The position numbers and the translations under genes are program-made. Of a DNA stretch of 64,000 nt, positions 37,391-47,660 are shown piece by piece. Where the stretch lies: assembly GCF_964026725.1 (NCBI RefSeq), contig NZ_OZ034691.1, positions 806,001 to 870,000 of the forward strand, given 5' to 3'. This DNA is from Wolbachia endosymbiont (group B) of Germaria angustata (GTDB taxonomy: Bacteria; Pseudomonadota; Alphaproteobacteria; Rickettsiales; Anaplasmataceae). Positions within the stretch are counted from its first letter, which is position 1, and each line of letters begins with the position of its first letter. The notes below the pieces were generated by a model. The model did no database searches. It had not been told where the DNA came from and saw only the letters and a program-made list of their open reading frames with translations.

Positions 37391-40060
37391 TTATGCCTGC
37401 GCAACTTGCTTCAAAATTTCTGCTTGTTGCTGAGCATGGATATTAGCATAACCACATGCAGGAGATGCAGCAGCAGGTCTTGCAATGCACTTAGGTCTTT
37501 TTGCTTGAGCATTGAGGCCAGACAATACCTCTTCTATCAATGGGTTGACAAAGAACCATCCTCCCATATTTTTTGGTTCCTCTTGACACCATGTAATTTC
37601 AGCGTTCTTATATTTTTCAAGTTCACTGCCTAGTTTATCGGCCGGGAATGGATAAAATTGTTCTAAACGCACTACTGCTATATCGTTTATTTTTTGTGCT
37701 TCAAGCATTTCAATTATGTCGTAATAAACTTTACCACTACATATTACAACTTTACGTATTTTATCACTTGCAACTAAACCTTTTCTACACTCTGGAATTA
37801 CCGTAAGAAATTTTCCTTCAAAGTCAGAAAGGTTAGAAACTGCGCTTTTATGACGCAATAGTGATTTAGGTGTAAACACCACTAAAGGCTTACGAAAATC
37901 TCGATTAATTTGTCGGCGCAAAACATGAAAGTAATTTGCTGGAGTAGAGCAATTAACTACTTGCATATTATCCTCTGCGCAGAGTTGCAAAAATCTCTCT
38001 ATACGAGCAGAACTATGCTCAGGCCCCTGCCCTTCATAACCATGAGGCAAAAGTAAAACTAGACCACTTGATCGCAACCACTTTGTTTCTGCTGATGCAA
38101 TAAACTGGTCGATCATGATTTGCGCACCATTTGCAAAATCACCAAATTGCCCTTCCCAGAGCACCAGTGAATATGGAGAGTCAAGGCTATATCCATATTC
38201 AAAACCCATCACAGCATACTCAGAGAGTGCGCTATCTATAACTTCAAAGCGAGCTTGCTTCTCACTTATGTTATTTAGTGGAATAAACTCTTTCTCCGTT
38301 GCTTGATCAACAAGCCTTGAATGACGGTGCGAGAAGGTGCCGCGACCAGAATCTTGTCCTGACAAGCGCACTCCTATTCCTTCTCTAAGCAATGATGCGA
38401 ATGCAAGACTTTCAGCAGTTGCCCAGTCTATGTTGCTACCGGAATTTATACTGTCTATTCTACCATCAAGTATTCTTCTGACTTTATTATTGAAATTAAA
38501 ATTACTTGGAATATTGCTATTTATGTGTACACCTAATTTTTTTAGCTCATCTGGTGAAACACCAGAGTCCGTATAATATTCACTCAAATCGTTCAACTTT
38601 GCTCTTCTTAATTTCGACCACACTCCATCAAACCAGTCAGCTTTTTTTGGAGTGTAAGCCACTGACTCAGCAAGACTTTTATCCAACCTTACCCTAAATT
38701 CGCTGCGCAATTTACTTACTTCATCACTAATTAGGACTTTCTCTGCAGCCAGCTTCTCTTCGTAAATTGTTCCCGGAGTTTTATGCCTTGATATTGCTTT
38801 ATACATAAGTGGCTGAGTAAAATTTGGTTCATCGCCTTCATTATGGCCATATTTGCGGTAGCATATTATGTCAATCACCACATCCTTTTTAAATTTCTGC
38901 ACATACTCCATTGCCAAACTCGCGGCAAAACTCACGGCTTCTGGATTATCTCCATTAACATGAAATATTGGAGCTTCTATTGATTTTGCTACATCAGTAC
39001 AATAAAAAGAAGAGCGTGCACAACGAGGATTCGCAGTAAAACCAACTTGGTTATTAATGACAATATGGACGATACCACCAACTTTATAACCTTCAATGTT
39101 GCTCAAAGTCAGGGTTTCAGCAACCACTCCTTGCCCGATAAAAGCCGCATCACCATGAATTGATATTCCAAGCACAGATCTCGTATTTTGCTTTGCTCTT
39201 ACTCTTCCAGCTAGAACCGGATTTACCGCCTCAAGGTGAGATGGGTTAGGACATAAACTTAAGTGTATTTTTTTACCACCAGCAAGTGCTCGATCAGAAG
39301 AGTAACCAAGGTGATATTTGACATCACCGGACACCTCAAGACCACTTGGATATGCAAGGTTACCTTGAAATTCAGACAGCATTGCCGCATATTCTTTCCC
39401 CATAACTTTGGTTAGAACATTAAGCCGTCCTCGGTGGGCAATACCAAGAACTATTTCTTCAATACCAAAAGCTGCAGAATCACTAATAACTCTTTCAATT
39501 GCAACAATGGCTGACTCCCCACCTTCGATAGAAAAACGCTTATATCCAGGAAATTTCATATGGAGAAATTGCTCGAACATCTCAGATTCGATCAAGTGCC
39601 TCAGTATTTCTTTTTTATCCTGAGGGCTTAGCGTATAGACCTGATTTTCAATTTTCTCCTGCAGCCAAACTCTTTCCTCATAAGAGGAAATATGCATAAA
39701 TTCAAAACCGATATTCTTGCAGTAAATATCTCTGTAGATTCTAGTGTCACTTGTAGGAGAAAGATCCAAGTATTTTTGATAATCTATTTCCTTATTTACA
39801 TTCGGTGATAATGGATTTAAGTCCGCAAAAAAATGACCGTAAGATCTGAAAAAATTTGCTAAACTAGAAACTGAATCATCCACCTTAGTTACATGTTGTG
39901 CACCGCAGGCCTCCGCTTTATTAACTTCTAAATTGCTCGAAAAAATTCTGTACCAATCTTCTCCAATTGATTTATCGCCTTGCAAGTAACGGCTATAAAT
40001 TTCTTCCACAAATTCGACATTATCGCCATAAAAACAGGAGTTATTTTTAAAACTGGACAT
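37391..40060 (-). CDS. sucA: 2-oxoglutarate dehydrogenase E1 component
   Basis: SucA is the thiamine-diphosphate decarboxylase of the 2-oxoglutarate dehydrogenase complex in the TCA cycle. ATG 40060 is preferred over a GTG at 40066; the product has 889 residues, close to the usual 900-930. Family blocks: an N-terminal E2-binding segment (NSCFYGDNVEFVEEIYSRYL), IVLGIAHRGRLNVL, the ThDP motif from SIHGDAAFIGQGVVAETL to INNQVGFT, and YGHNEGDEPNFTQP. The C-terminal domain has LPHGYEGQGPEHSSARIERF and ends in an Ala/Gln-rich helix. Transcribed alone. Confidence 0.96.
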   Translation of the reverse strand: MSSFKNNSCFYGDNVEFVEEIYSRYLQGDKSIGEDWYRIFSSNLEVNKAEACGAQHVTKVDDSVSSLANFFRSYGHFFADLNPLSPNVNKEIDYQKYLDLSPTSDTRIYRDIYCKNIGFEFMHISSYEERVWLQEKIENQVYTLSPQDKKEILRHLIESEMFEQFLHMKFPGYKRFSIEGGESAIVAIERVISDSAAFGIEEIVLGIAHRGRLNVLTKVMGKEYAAMLSEFQGNLAYPSGLEVSGDVKYHLGYSSDRALAGGKKIHLSLCPNPSHLEAVNPVLAGRVRAKQNTRSVLGISIHGDAAFIGQGVVAETLTLSNIEGYKVGGIVHIVINNQVGFTANPRCARSSFYCTDVAKSIEAPIFHVNGDNPEAVSFAASLAMEYVQKFKKDVVIDIICYRKYGHNEGDEPNFTQPLMYKAISRHKTPGTIYEEKLAAEKVLISDEVSKLRSEFRVRLDKSLAESVAYTPKKADWFDGVWSKLRRAKLNDLSEYYTDSGVSPDELKKLGVHINSNIPSNFNFNNKVRRILDGRIDSINSGSNIDWATAESLAFASLLREGIGVRLSGQDSGRGTFSHRHSRLVDQATEKEFIPLNNISEKQARFEVIDSALSEYAVMGFEYGYSLDSPYSLVLWEGQFGDFANGAQIMIDQFIASAETKWLRSSGLVLLLPHGYEGQGPEHSSARIERFLQLCAEDNMQVVNCSTPANYFHVLRRQINRDFRKPLVVFTPKSLLRHKSAVSNLSDFEGKFLTVIPECRKGLVASDKIRKVVICSGKVYYDIIEMLEAQKINDIAVVRLEQFYPFPADKLGSELEKYKNAEITWCQEEPKNMGGWFFVNPLIEEVLSGLNAQAKRPKCIARPAAASPACGYANIHAQQQAEILKQVAQA

Positions 40061-40452
40061 AATCACTACAAAAGTATCAAATACTTATGAGTATAACTTA
40101 AGTTTTTTAAAAAAGAACTCCTTTAGTTTCTAATTATTAAGTTATACAAACACTGTAATCTGAGTTTTCCAGAAAGGGTGTCATTCTAGACTGACATCTA
40201 ATCTTTCCATAAATGCTGTATCTCAACATAAAACAACTATACTCATCAATTTGTGCCCAATCATAATTCCTAGGTTCCAGTGTTAGCTACTTGTTTTTTG
40301 GATTTCTATACTATTGCTGATTGAAGATTATTGAAATTTTTTTGCACATTAAGGAACGCAAGCGTTTATGAGTCAGAGGATAAGTCATATAACATTTACT
40401 CGGTCTTAATACTTTGAATTTATATTTGAGTAAACGATAAACAGTAATTGGT
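40061..40452. repeat. Intergenic region with a degenerate palindromic element
   Basis: No gene. 40179-40293 starts TGTCATTCTAGA and ends TTCCAGTGTTAGCTACTTG, matching the two ends of the elements at 12321 and 54439 but with an eroded middle. The rest is AT-rich leader for the 40453 gene. Confidence 0.5.
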
Positions 40453-41427
40453 ATGAGTGATCTATTTAAAAGTGACAATTATGATAAAAATCTCAATTCT
40501 TTGATAAGAGTCATAAAGCTGAAGGATACAAAAAAAATTAATGAACAATATGATGAAACACTGAAAGATTTATCTCAAGCTCTGAAGAATTTTACAAACA
40601 ACGCAAAAGATGTAGCTAAGTTTGTTATATATAGTGACTTGAATAATTATGTAGAACCTTTGAGCACAAAGCCACTCGGTTTTATTGGAACATTAAAAGG
40701 AATATTAGATAGAGTCTTGGGAAAAGATATTCCAACTAATGATAATGACATAAAAAATTTTGTTGGTGATGAATTATCAGGTTTCACTATAGAAAAAGCA
40801 GCCGAGTACTCAAATATTTTAAGTACAATTAATCTATTCAAGAAAGGACTTAAAGAAATTTTAGATTCGAAGCAGAGTGGAAAAAACAATAAAGAACATA
40901 AATCATATGAAGTAAGCTCAAAAAATAAAACAACATCAAAGCAGAAAGAAGATACTTTCAAGCTGCAAAAAGGAAAACAGCCGGCAGGAAAATCAGGTAT
41001 GAAGAAAATAAAACGGCCAACAACGGCACCTCCACCACCTCCTACTGACTCAAAAAAGGTACACTTTAAACCAGAAATAGAGAATGTATCTCCTGAAGAT
41101 TCAGGCTATGAAAGTTCATTAAGTGAAGAGTCTGGACATGAGGAAATATCAAATTATCAAGAGAAAAAGAGTAAAGCGTCAACGAAAGATTCGCGGCACT
41201 CAAAGTTGCCTAAAGAGGAGCCAATTTATGCAACAATACCTAAGGAACATATAGAAGCAAAAAGAGAAAATAGAAAGAAACAGGCTCCAGTGCCAAATGC
41301 TACCAATCAAGAAGCTAGGCAAGAAACTAAAAAAGATAAATCTGAAATACTGCCAAAGCCTAAAAACCTAGGCAGTGCTGATCAACAAGTGAGCACGAAA
41401 CCAATAATAGTAGAAGTGACTTCGTAA
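40453..41427 (+). CDS. Low-complexity protein with EPIYA and other host-type motifs
   Basis: A 324-residue protein. Residues 1-150 are helical and globular-looking; 150-324 are disordered, Lys/Glu/Ser/Pro-rich. The tail holds several short motifs used by eukaryotic partners: a Pro run at 193-197, KKVHF at 201-205 (fits the PP1-docking RVxF pattern), DSGYES at 216-221 (fits the DSGxxS phosphodegron) and EPIYAT at 256-261, the tyrosine-phosphorylation motif of CagA and of Anaplasma AnkA. Short motifs occur by chance, but four in 70 residues is notable. No secretion signal seen. A TAA at 41425 ends the frame, which otherwise continues to 41817. Function is inference only. Confidence 0.7.
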   Translation: MSDLFKSDNYDKNLNSLIRVIKLKDTKKINEQYDETLKDLSQALKNFTNNAKDVAKFVIYSDLNNYVEPLSTKPLGFIGTLKGILDRVLGKDIPTNDNDIKNFVGDELSGFTIEKAAEYSNILSTINLFKKGLKEILDSKQSGKNNKEHKSYEVSSKNKTTSKQKEDTFKLQKGKQPAGKSGMKKIKRPTTAPPPPPTDSKKVHFKPEIENVSPEDSGYESSLSEESGHEEISNYQEKKSKASTKDSRHSKLPKEEPIYATIPKEHIEAKRENRKKQAPVPNATNQEARQETKKDKSEILPKPKNLGSADQQVSTKPIIVEVTS

Positions 41428-41817
41428 AAATCAGCTAAAAGTAACCCAACAGTACCGCTAAAAAAAGCTACTGATAAAGCAGTACCAGAAGTAAAAGCGG
41501 TTATTATAAAAGAAGAAGTAAATAGCAAGAAGGACGGTAGAGTAAAGTCAATAGTAGAAAAATTTGAGCAAAATCAAGTTGCTAAGAGCAAAGCCACCCC
41601 TGCAACACAAGCAGATATCGGTATGAAGAAAGATCCTGCACCATCGCAAAAAACTGCCTCCCAATCTCACTCATTTCCGGTAGGAAATAAAAGATCTAAA
41701 ATGAACCCCATAACAGCAAAGTCCGATTCTAAACTTCCGGTTAGTAAAAAACCTCTCCTCACTCATGTTAGTGTAAAGAAAATAGCTGCACGATTTGAAA
41801 GCCATGGGAAGAAATAG
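41428..41817 (+). pseudogene. In-frame continuation after a premature stop
   Basis: The frame of the 40453 gene stays open after its TAA for 129 codons to a TAG at 41815-41817. Composition is the same (Lys, Ser, Pro, Ala), and two similar amphipathic segments occur (VKSIVEKFEQ and VKKIAARFES). An ATG at 41623 could start a 64-residue product but has no ribosome-binding site. One base change would restore a 454-residue protein. Confidence 0.65.
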
Positions 41818-41824
41818 TTGTAAC

Positions 41825-42823
41825 CTATTGAACAAACCCTATAATATCCTTGATCTTTTTTATATTGTTATTTGCAATCTCTGCTGCTTTTTCTGTACCT
41901 TGTTTTAATATTTTATGTAAATGAAGCTGATCTTTTAGAAGAATATTCATCTTCTCGCGTATGGGTGATATAACGCTGATGATTAAGTCAGTTAACTCTT
42001 TTTTAAAGTTCTTCATGTCATGTTTATTCACTTTTTCACACACTTTTTCTACATTTAAATCACTAAGCACTGAATAAATGTTTACCAAATTGTTTACTTC
42101 TGGACGGCACTTTAAAGTAGCAAAATCAAAGCCTAGAATTGAATCTGTTTTTGCTTTTTCTATTTTCTTGACAATTAAGTCATTTGTATCGTTAAGGTTA
42201 ATGCATGAATATTCTGAAGGATCAGATTTGCTCATCTTGCTTGCTCCATCTCTTAAGCTCATTATCCTTGATGTACAATCCAAAGTTAAGATTTCAGGTA
42301 TGATGAAATGACTACATTCATAATGATTGTTAAAAGCTGATGCAATATCACGTGCAAGTTCTAAATGCTGTTTTTGATCATCGCCAACAGGAACATATTT
42401 AGTTTGATACAGCAATATATCCGCAGCCATAAGTACTGGGTAGCTATATAACCCAAGAGAAGCTTTTTGTTTATCGCTTCCAGCCTTATCTTTAAATTGA
42501 GTCATACGATTAAGCCAACCAATTGGTGTATAGCACCCTAGCAGCCAGCCCAATTCTGCATGACCACTAACTGCGGATTGATTGAAAATAATCGACTTTT
42601 CCGGATCTATTCCACATGCAATATAAGTTGCTGCTGCTTTAAAAATATTATTTTTTAATTCATTTGCGGGAAGCTTATTTGCTGTGATTGAATGCAGATC
42701 AACAACACAAAAAAGAGATTTATATTTATCCTGCAAGCCTATCCACTGCTTAATTGCACCAAGATAATTGCCCAAGTGTAATACTCCACTTGGCTGAATA
42801 CCTGAGAAAACAACTTCTGTCAT
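41825..42823 (-). CDS. trpS: Tryptophanyl-tRNA synthetase
   Basis: TrpS charges tRNA-Trp. The 332-residue product is a class I synthetase of the bacterial type: SGIQPSGVLHLGNYLGA with the HIGH-like HLGN at 16-19, LLGCYTPIGWLNRMTQF, PVGDDQKQHLELARDIA and the KMSKS loop (DGASKMSKSDPS) around residue 197. The C-terminal helices are complete. Its end converges on the remnant of the EPIYA gene, eight bases apart. grpE lies 12 bases upstream in the same direction. Confidence 0.96.
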   Translation of the reverse strand: MTEVVFSGIQPSGVLHLGNYLGAIKQWIGLQDKYKSLFCVVDLHSITANKLPANELKNNIFKAAATYIACGIDPEKSIIFNQSAVSGHAELGWLLGCYTPIGWLNRMTQFKDKAGSDKQKASLGLYSYPVLMAADILLYQTKYVPVGDDQKQHLELARDIASAFNNHYECSHFIIPEILTLDCTSRIMSLRDGASKMSKSDPSEYSCINLNDTNDLIVKKIEKAKTDSILGFDFATLKCRPEVNNLVNIYSVLSDLNVEKVCEKVNKHDMKNFKKELTDLIISVISPIREKMNILLKDQLHLHKILKQGTEKAAEIANNNIKKIKDIIGFVQ

Positions 42824-42835
42824 ACCTTGAGTGTT

Positions 42836-43399
42836 TTATTCATTACTTTCGCAATCAGCAGATTTTTTAGAAAGAATAACCATTGCAGGACGAAGCAACC
42901 TATTTTTAATGGTATAACCAGTTTGTAGTACTTCTACAATAGTGCCAGGCTCTTTTTCATTATCTTCTCTTTCCACAACAGCTTGATGTAAATTGCTGTC
43001 AAAAGAGTTACCTATTGGATCTATTTCTTCTATTCCATGTTTTTTTAGATCACTCACAATCTTTTGGTGCGCCACTTTTATCCCTTCATGAATAGGATCA
43101 TCATCTTTCAAGTTTTCCATTGCTTTTTTTAAATTGTCACAAGAGTCGATCATATCACGTGCAAATTTCGTGACTGCATAATCACTTGCATCGCTAATTT
43201 GCTTTTGCATTATACGTTTAACGTTTTCATTATCCGCAACAGCGCGACGTAAATGATCTTCAAGCTGAACTGCACGTTCTTTTAATATATTAAGCTCTTC
43301 ACTTAAATCACCTGTTTGCTGATTTTCTTGATCATCCCCTTTTCGTTTACTGACCATATCTGCAAATTTCTTTTTTTTCTCTTTATTACTATCTGACAT
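42836..43399 (-). CDS. grpE: Nucleotide exchange factor GrpE
   Basis: GrpE releases ADP from DnaK. From ATG 43399, which has AAGGGTG at suitable distance (a GTG at 43408 also exists), the product has 187 residues: a long N-terminal coiled coil (LSEELNILKERAVQLEDHLR), then the conserved ADNENVKRIMQKQ, and the beta-domain with FDSNLHQAVVERED and EVLQTGYTIKNRLLRPAMV. Length is normal. Twelve bases before trpS and part of a possible trpS-grpE unit; the ispB-like gene is 62 bp upstream. Confidence 0.95.
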   Translation of the reverse strand: MSDSNKEKKKKFADMVSKRKGDDQENQQTGDLSEELNILKERAVQLEDHLRRAVADNENVKRIMQKQISDASDYAVTKFARDMIDSCDNLKKAMENLKDDDPIHEGIKVAHQKIVSDLKKHGIEEIDPIGNSFDSNLHQAVVEREDNEKEPGTIVEVLQTGYTIKNRLLRPAMVILSKKSADCESNE

Positions 43400-43461
43400 A
43401 TCATTCACCCTTACAAACTTAATAAATATATAACAATCAATCTAAAAATATCAAGCGTTAG

Positions 43462-44448
43462 CTATCCTTGTCTTTCTATGCTTGCATTTAAAAAGTCAAT
43501 CAAAGCAGTTTTATAAAGAGAATCAGAAAAAGTATCAATATTACTTTGCGCCATATTAATATAGTGTTTAGCTTCTTCCATAGAAACATGAATGGCATTA
43601 TGATGATTAATATATTGTAATGCTTGGTCAAAATTGTGTCTAGCTGAAGAAAAAGATTTCTCCCAGAATTTTTGTTCTGATGGGCTGCCTTTTTCATATG
43701 CTATAATAGAAGGTAAAGTAACTTTACCTTCAAAGAAATCTTTTCCAAGTTGCTTTCCTAAAGTGCCTTGATTAGCAGTATAATCTAGCACGTCATCAAT
43801 TATTTGGAATGCCATACCAAAATTAAACCCGAAATTCCTTAGCCTCTCTATTTCGTCACCTGTGGCTCCAGATACTACTGATGCAGCCTCGCAGCATGCA
43901 GAAAATAAAGATGCTGTCTTTTCTGCAATGATATTAAAATAATTTTTCCTAATTGTGTTAGGGTCAAAACGTGTTGTCATCTGCTTTATCTCACCCTTGA
44001 CAAGCAAATTAGATGCCTTAGATAAAATAGAGAGAACACTTAAATTCCCACATTCTATAAGCCATCTAAATGCTAAGGTCAATAATAGATCACCAACTAA
44101 AATGCTTGATTTATTCCCCCAAATTTTATTTGCTGTTGCAACTCCATGGCGTGCCTTACTTTCATCAAGCACATCATCATGAAGTAAAGTAGCGTTGTGT
44201 ATAAATTCTACCGATGCAGCAATGTTGACCCTACTCTCTCCAGAGTAATTCAGCATTTTACACACAATAAAAACGAGCTTAGGCCTTATCTTTTTTCCTC
44301 CTGAATTAATAAGATGAGATGTAACATCGGTAGCAAGCTTAGTACCTTCATCATTGACATTTTTGAAGATAAAGTCATTCATAGCCAATAAATCAGAAGA
44401 TACAATATCATCTAATTTACTACTTTTTGTTAAATCAGTGTTTAGCAT
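43462..44448 (-). CDS. ispB: Polyprenyl diphosphate synthase (IspB-type)
   Basis: A long-chain trans-prenyltransferase that makes the side chain of ubiquinone. The 328-residue product has GGKKIRPKLV at 50-59, the first Asp-rich motif HDDVLDE (Asp91, 92, 95) and the second DDVLD at 218-222, with QIIDDVLDYTANQGTLGKQLGKDF. The residue pattern before the first motif (EFIHNATLLHDD) is that of long-chain enzymes; chain length is not fixed by sequence. It is read in the same direction as rpsP, 10 bases upstream. Confidence 0.92.
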   Translation of the reverse strand: MLNTDLTKSSKLDDIVSSDLLAMNDFIFKNVNDEGTKLATDVTSHLINSGGKKIRPKLVFIVCKMLNYSGESRVNIAASVEFIHNATLLHDDVLDESKARHGVATANKIWGNKSSILVGDLLLTLAFRWLIECGNLSVLSILSKASNLLVKGEIKQMTTRFDPNTIRKNYFNIIAEKTASLFSACCEAASVVSGATGDEIERLRNFGFNFGMAFQIIDDVLDYTANQGTLGKQLGKDFFEGKVTLPSIIAYEKGSPSEQKFWEKSFSSARHNFDQALQYINHHNAIHVSMEEAKHYINMAQSNIDTFSDSLYKTALIDFLNASIERQG

Positions 44449-44458
44449 TTAAGAGGAC

Positions 44459-44773
44459 TTATGCTTCTTGCCCTTGTACTTTCTCAACTTTTTTCTTTTC
44501 TATTTTTTTCGATTCTGTTTCTAAATCTACTATGCCTTTTTTAATGAACCACATTACCCTTTCAGTTGCTTGCGCTCCTACACTTAGCCAATGTTTTAAT
44601 CTATCAGCTTTTACCACAACACGATTTTTATTGTCTTTTGGCAACATTGGATCATATTGTCCTATTCTCTCAATAAAGCGCCCATCTCTTGGTGCTCGTG
44701 AGTCGGCTACAACTATCCTATAAAAAGGACGTTTCTTTGCCCCAAACCTTGCTAACCTTATTTTAACTGCCAT
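44459..44773 (-). CDS. rpsP: 30S ribosomal protein S16
   Basis: The 104-residue protein begins [20 protein letters not shown] and continues with [20 protein letters not shown], the conserved S16 core; residues 80-104 are a Lys/Glu-rich tail ([14 protein letters not shown]). S16 binds 16S rRNA and is needed for 30S assembly. No strong ribosome-binding site. In many bacteria rpsP is followed by rimM-trmD-rplS; here it is followed by the prenyl synthase, so the usual operon is not kept. Confidence 0.97.
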   Translation of the reverse strand: MAVKIRLARFGAKKRPFYRIVVADSRAPRDGRFIERIGQYDPMLPKDNKNRVVVKADRLKHWLSVGAQATERVMWFIKKGIVDLETESKKIEKKKVEKVQGQEA

Positions 44774-44906
44774 GTCAACCTTTATTCATATATTAATTAC
44801 AATTTAAATACAATAAACAGCTCAAGTCAAACTAATTGTACCTCTTTTACCTAAAAATACAATATAGCCCCTCCAATCACTCATAAAAGGAAGATAATAA
44901 ACTTTT

Positions 44907-46706
44907 TTATATATCATCAATCATAGCATGATTAACTTCTACTCTATACTTTGATTTTAGATAGCTAATTAACTGTTCCTTTAGCGATATCATCACACGT
45001 TTTCCGGTGTCAAGCATGTTTAATTTACCATTTGATGAATGCATTTGTTTTAGAACGCCTATTATAATTTCATTATTGTATTGAATAGGATCTGTTACCG
45101 AATTAGTTGTTTTCATATTGAAAATCTCTTCTATGAAAGAAAAAGGGTAGTTTTGTTCATTGCGTTGTATTTGCTGGCCTTTAACCAATTTTATACCTTG
45201 CATTTCTTCCAAATCTGTCTTTTCTCTTAGTTGAACTGCTACTTCTTGTCCCATTTTAAACATTCTTTCTTTTATAAATTCACTACGCCAAAGCTTTATG
45301 GCTGATTCCCTACTTTCTTCAAAATTTTGTAATTTAGGAGGAACGATATCACTGATTTTTACACCAACAACAGTATCTCCAACACCCTTAAAATAACTCT
45401 TCTGATCTTTCTCGCGTGAAAAAATGAAAGAAATGAAATCACTGGAATTTCCTACTTCATTACCACTTTGGTCTTTTCCACTAGCATCTACTGGACCAAT
45501 GGTTTGTATAGGTAAATTGTAATTATTGGAGATTTCTTCAATCGTTGCACCATTGTATATCTTATAATTCACTTGATTTATGAAATCATTGACTTTTTCA
45601 AAAGAATTTTGATTGGTTAAAACTGACCTTATGTCTTTTTTTAAATCAACCAAGTCTTCATCAGAGATTTGATGTATGCTTTCTACCTTTATTACGTGCC
45701 ATCCAAAATTGCTTGTTAAAACTTCACTTACTTCACCTGTTTTGAGAGCAAATACCTTTTCTCTCATATTTTCAGGTAAGAAATCCTTAGTTATATTATT
45801 TACTCTGGTTTCATCGAGTTTCACTTTATTAAACTCTTCTATTATTTGTTCAAAGCTTGCTTTACTTTCTTCAAGTGCTCTTCTTGCTATTTCAGCTTTT
45901 TCTTTGGTAGGAAATATCACATTGAATATGTCTCTTTGATTTTTAAGTTCCTGATGTTCTATTATACTATCAACCTCTTCATCTGAAATTCTGATTTGAT
46001 CTTCAAAATATTTTTGATCCAGAGAAATGTATTGCGCAGTTCGATACTCAGGGTAATAAAAATTGGACTTATTTCTTTCATACAAATCAAGTAAGGCTTG
46101 ATCATCTGGTTCAGGAACGTCTGTAATTGCATCCTCAGTTATTTTAACAATATCAACTACTCTAGTTTGGTAGCGATTTTTGTATATCTGCTCATCAACA
46201 CTCTCACCAAAAGTTACCGGATAATTATCTTTAAATAACGAAGTCATGAACATCATTGCAGGCAGGATTTTCTCTAATTTTTCTATATATTCCTTTTCTG
46301 TTATATGCAAGCTATTTAGAGTTTGATGGAATTTATTATGGTCAAATTCTCCTTTATCGTCCTGAAAGTACTTGGTATTTTTTATATGGCTTTTGATAGA
46401 TTCTTCTCCAACTTTTAATCCAAGTTCGCTAATTAGGTTAAACAATAGTTTTTGCTCTATAAGTGCGTTAAGTAAATCATATTTCAGCTTTTTTACTTGT
46501 TCTTTACTTACATCAGATCCAGAAATTTGCTTTTCATAATTTTGATATAGTAATTTATATTCATCTGATGTTATAACTTCCTTTCCTACTTTAGCTAATT
46601 CTTTCCTTTCATCATCATTTGATAAAAGATTGCCAATCCCCATAAAGATTAATAAGCAAACTAAAAGGAGAACGATTGCCTTGGTAAAAAAATTTCTAAT
46701 ACTCAT
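44907..46706 (-). CDS. PpiD-like peptidylprolyl isomerase / foldase
   Basis: A 599-residue membrane-anchored periplasmic chaperone. It begins with a single transmembrane anchor (AIVLLLVCLLIFMGIGNLL), then a SurA/PpiD-type N-domain (DLLNALIEQKLLFNLISELG), a parvulin rotamase domain around residues 235-360 (FNVIFPTKEKAEIARRALEE, VFALKTGEVSEVLTSNFGWHV) and a C-terminal domain. The rotamase keeps the GWHVIKV strand, although several catalytic positions look changed. It would help outer-membrane and exported proteins fold. The gene is separated from rpsP by 130 bp. Confidence 0.88.
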   Translation of the reverse strand: MSIRNFFTKAIVLLLVCLLIFMGIGNLLSNDDERKELAKVGKEVITSDEYKLLYQNYEKQISGSDVSKEQVKKLKYDLLNALIEQKLLFNLISELGLKVGEESIKSHIKNTKYFQDDKGEFDHNKFHQTLNSLHITEKEYIEKLEKILPAMMFMTSLFKDNYPVTFGESVDEQIYKNRYQTRVVDIVKITEDAITDVPEPDDQALLDLYERNKSNFYYPEYRTAQYISLDQKYFEDQIRISDEEVDSIIEHQELKNQRDIFNVIFPTKEKAEIARRALEESKASFEQIIEEFNKVKLDETRVNNITKDFLPENMREKVFALKTGEVSEVLTSNFGWHVIKVESIHQISDEDLVDLKKDIRSVLTNQNSFEKVNDFINQVNYKIYNGATIEEISNNYNLPIQTIGPVDASGKDQSGNEVGNSSDFISFIFSREKDQKSYFKGVGDTVVGVKISDIVPPKLQNFEESRESAIKLWRSEFIKERMFKMGQEVAVQLREKTDLEEMQGIKLVKGQQIQRNEQNYPFSFIEEIFNMKTTNSVTDPIQYNNEIIIGVLKQMHSSNGKLNMLDTGKRVMISLKEQLISYLKSKYRVEVNHAMIDDI

Positions 46707-46895
46707 TGTAAACTCAGTTAACTAACACTTAAATTTAGAATAGCAATAATTTAATCTTTGTAAATCTATTAATAAATTAGCTAATATATGTAATATTGTA
46801 GTGTATTAAATTGAATGGAAGCTTATATTAACCTAAGAGCCTGTAAGTGATCTCTGAATATGGTAAGATGAGGTATAGTTGACATGAGGTAAAGT

Positions 46896-47219
46896 ATGAG
46901 GAATACATATCCAAGTGACATAAGTTGTGAAAAATTCGAAAAGATTAGACTAATTTTAGAAAGCGTGCGAAAGAAAACAAAGCCAAGAAGATTAGGTTTA
47001 TATGAGTTATTTTGTGGTGTGCTTTATGTACTAAAAAGTGGCTGTCAATGGCGAATGCTTGCAAAAGAGTTTCCAAGATGGCGAAATTGTTACGATTACT
47101 TCAAGAAATGGAGTAAAAAAACGAATGAAGATAGAGAAAGTGTTCTAGAAATTGTCTTAAAAAAAATTGGTTGGAGAGAACAGTGGTCGGAATACCAAAA
47201 CAAGCTTCTGCATCATTGA
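46896..47219 (+). pseudogene. IS5-family transposase, N-terminal frame (copy 2)
   Basis: 107 codons from ATG 46896: RNTYPSDISCEKFEKIRLIL, GVLYVLKSGCQWRM, and WREQWSEYQNKLLHH at the end. This frame is complete. Near its end a TTA followed by A8 (about 47157-47166) overlaps the start of the second frame and is a good -1 frameshift site. Confidence 0.8.
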
Positions 47220-47660
47220 TGCCCAAAGTGTAAAAAATACCGATACTGCTGAAAAAAAAGGTTATGATGCTGGCAAGAAAATTTCAGTAATAAAGCGTCA
47301 TATCGCAGTTGATACAAAAGGTTTGACACACGCAATTCATATAACAACGGCAGAAATAACCGATCGTAGCAGTGCTTTGACAATGGTTAAAAATGCTAAA
47401 GAAAGTCTCTCTGAAGTTAAAAACATACTGGTTGATGCAGGCTACACTGGAGAAAATTTTGCAACACAGATGAAAGTAACTATTGGTGCAACTGTTGAGG
47501 TGAAGCGAATTACACACCTTTGCTGTATTGCCAAAAAGATGGGTTGTTGAGAGATCTTCTTTTGCCTGGTTGGAAAAATGTAGGCGACTTTGGAAAAATT
47601 GCGAGCGTAAACTTAATACTAGCCTACAAATTTGCTTTTGCTTCTTTCCTCCTCAAAAGA
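47167..47660 (+). pseudogene. IS5-family transposase, C-terminal frame (copy 2)
   Basis: The frame reads VGENSGRNTKTSFCIIDAQS (first Asp) to ILVDAGYTGENFATQMK (second Asp) and is then shifted after ATVEV, ending at 47550; the Glu-containing end continues in another frame (DRDLLLPGWK-like text up to 47660). Compared with copy 1 two short deletions explain the loss. Not functional. Confidence 0.75.
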
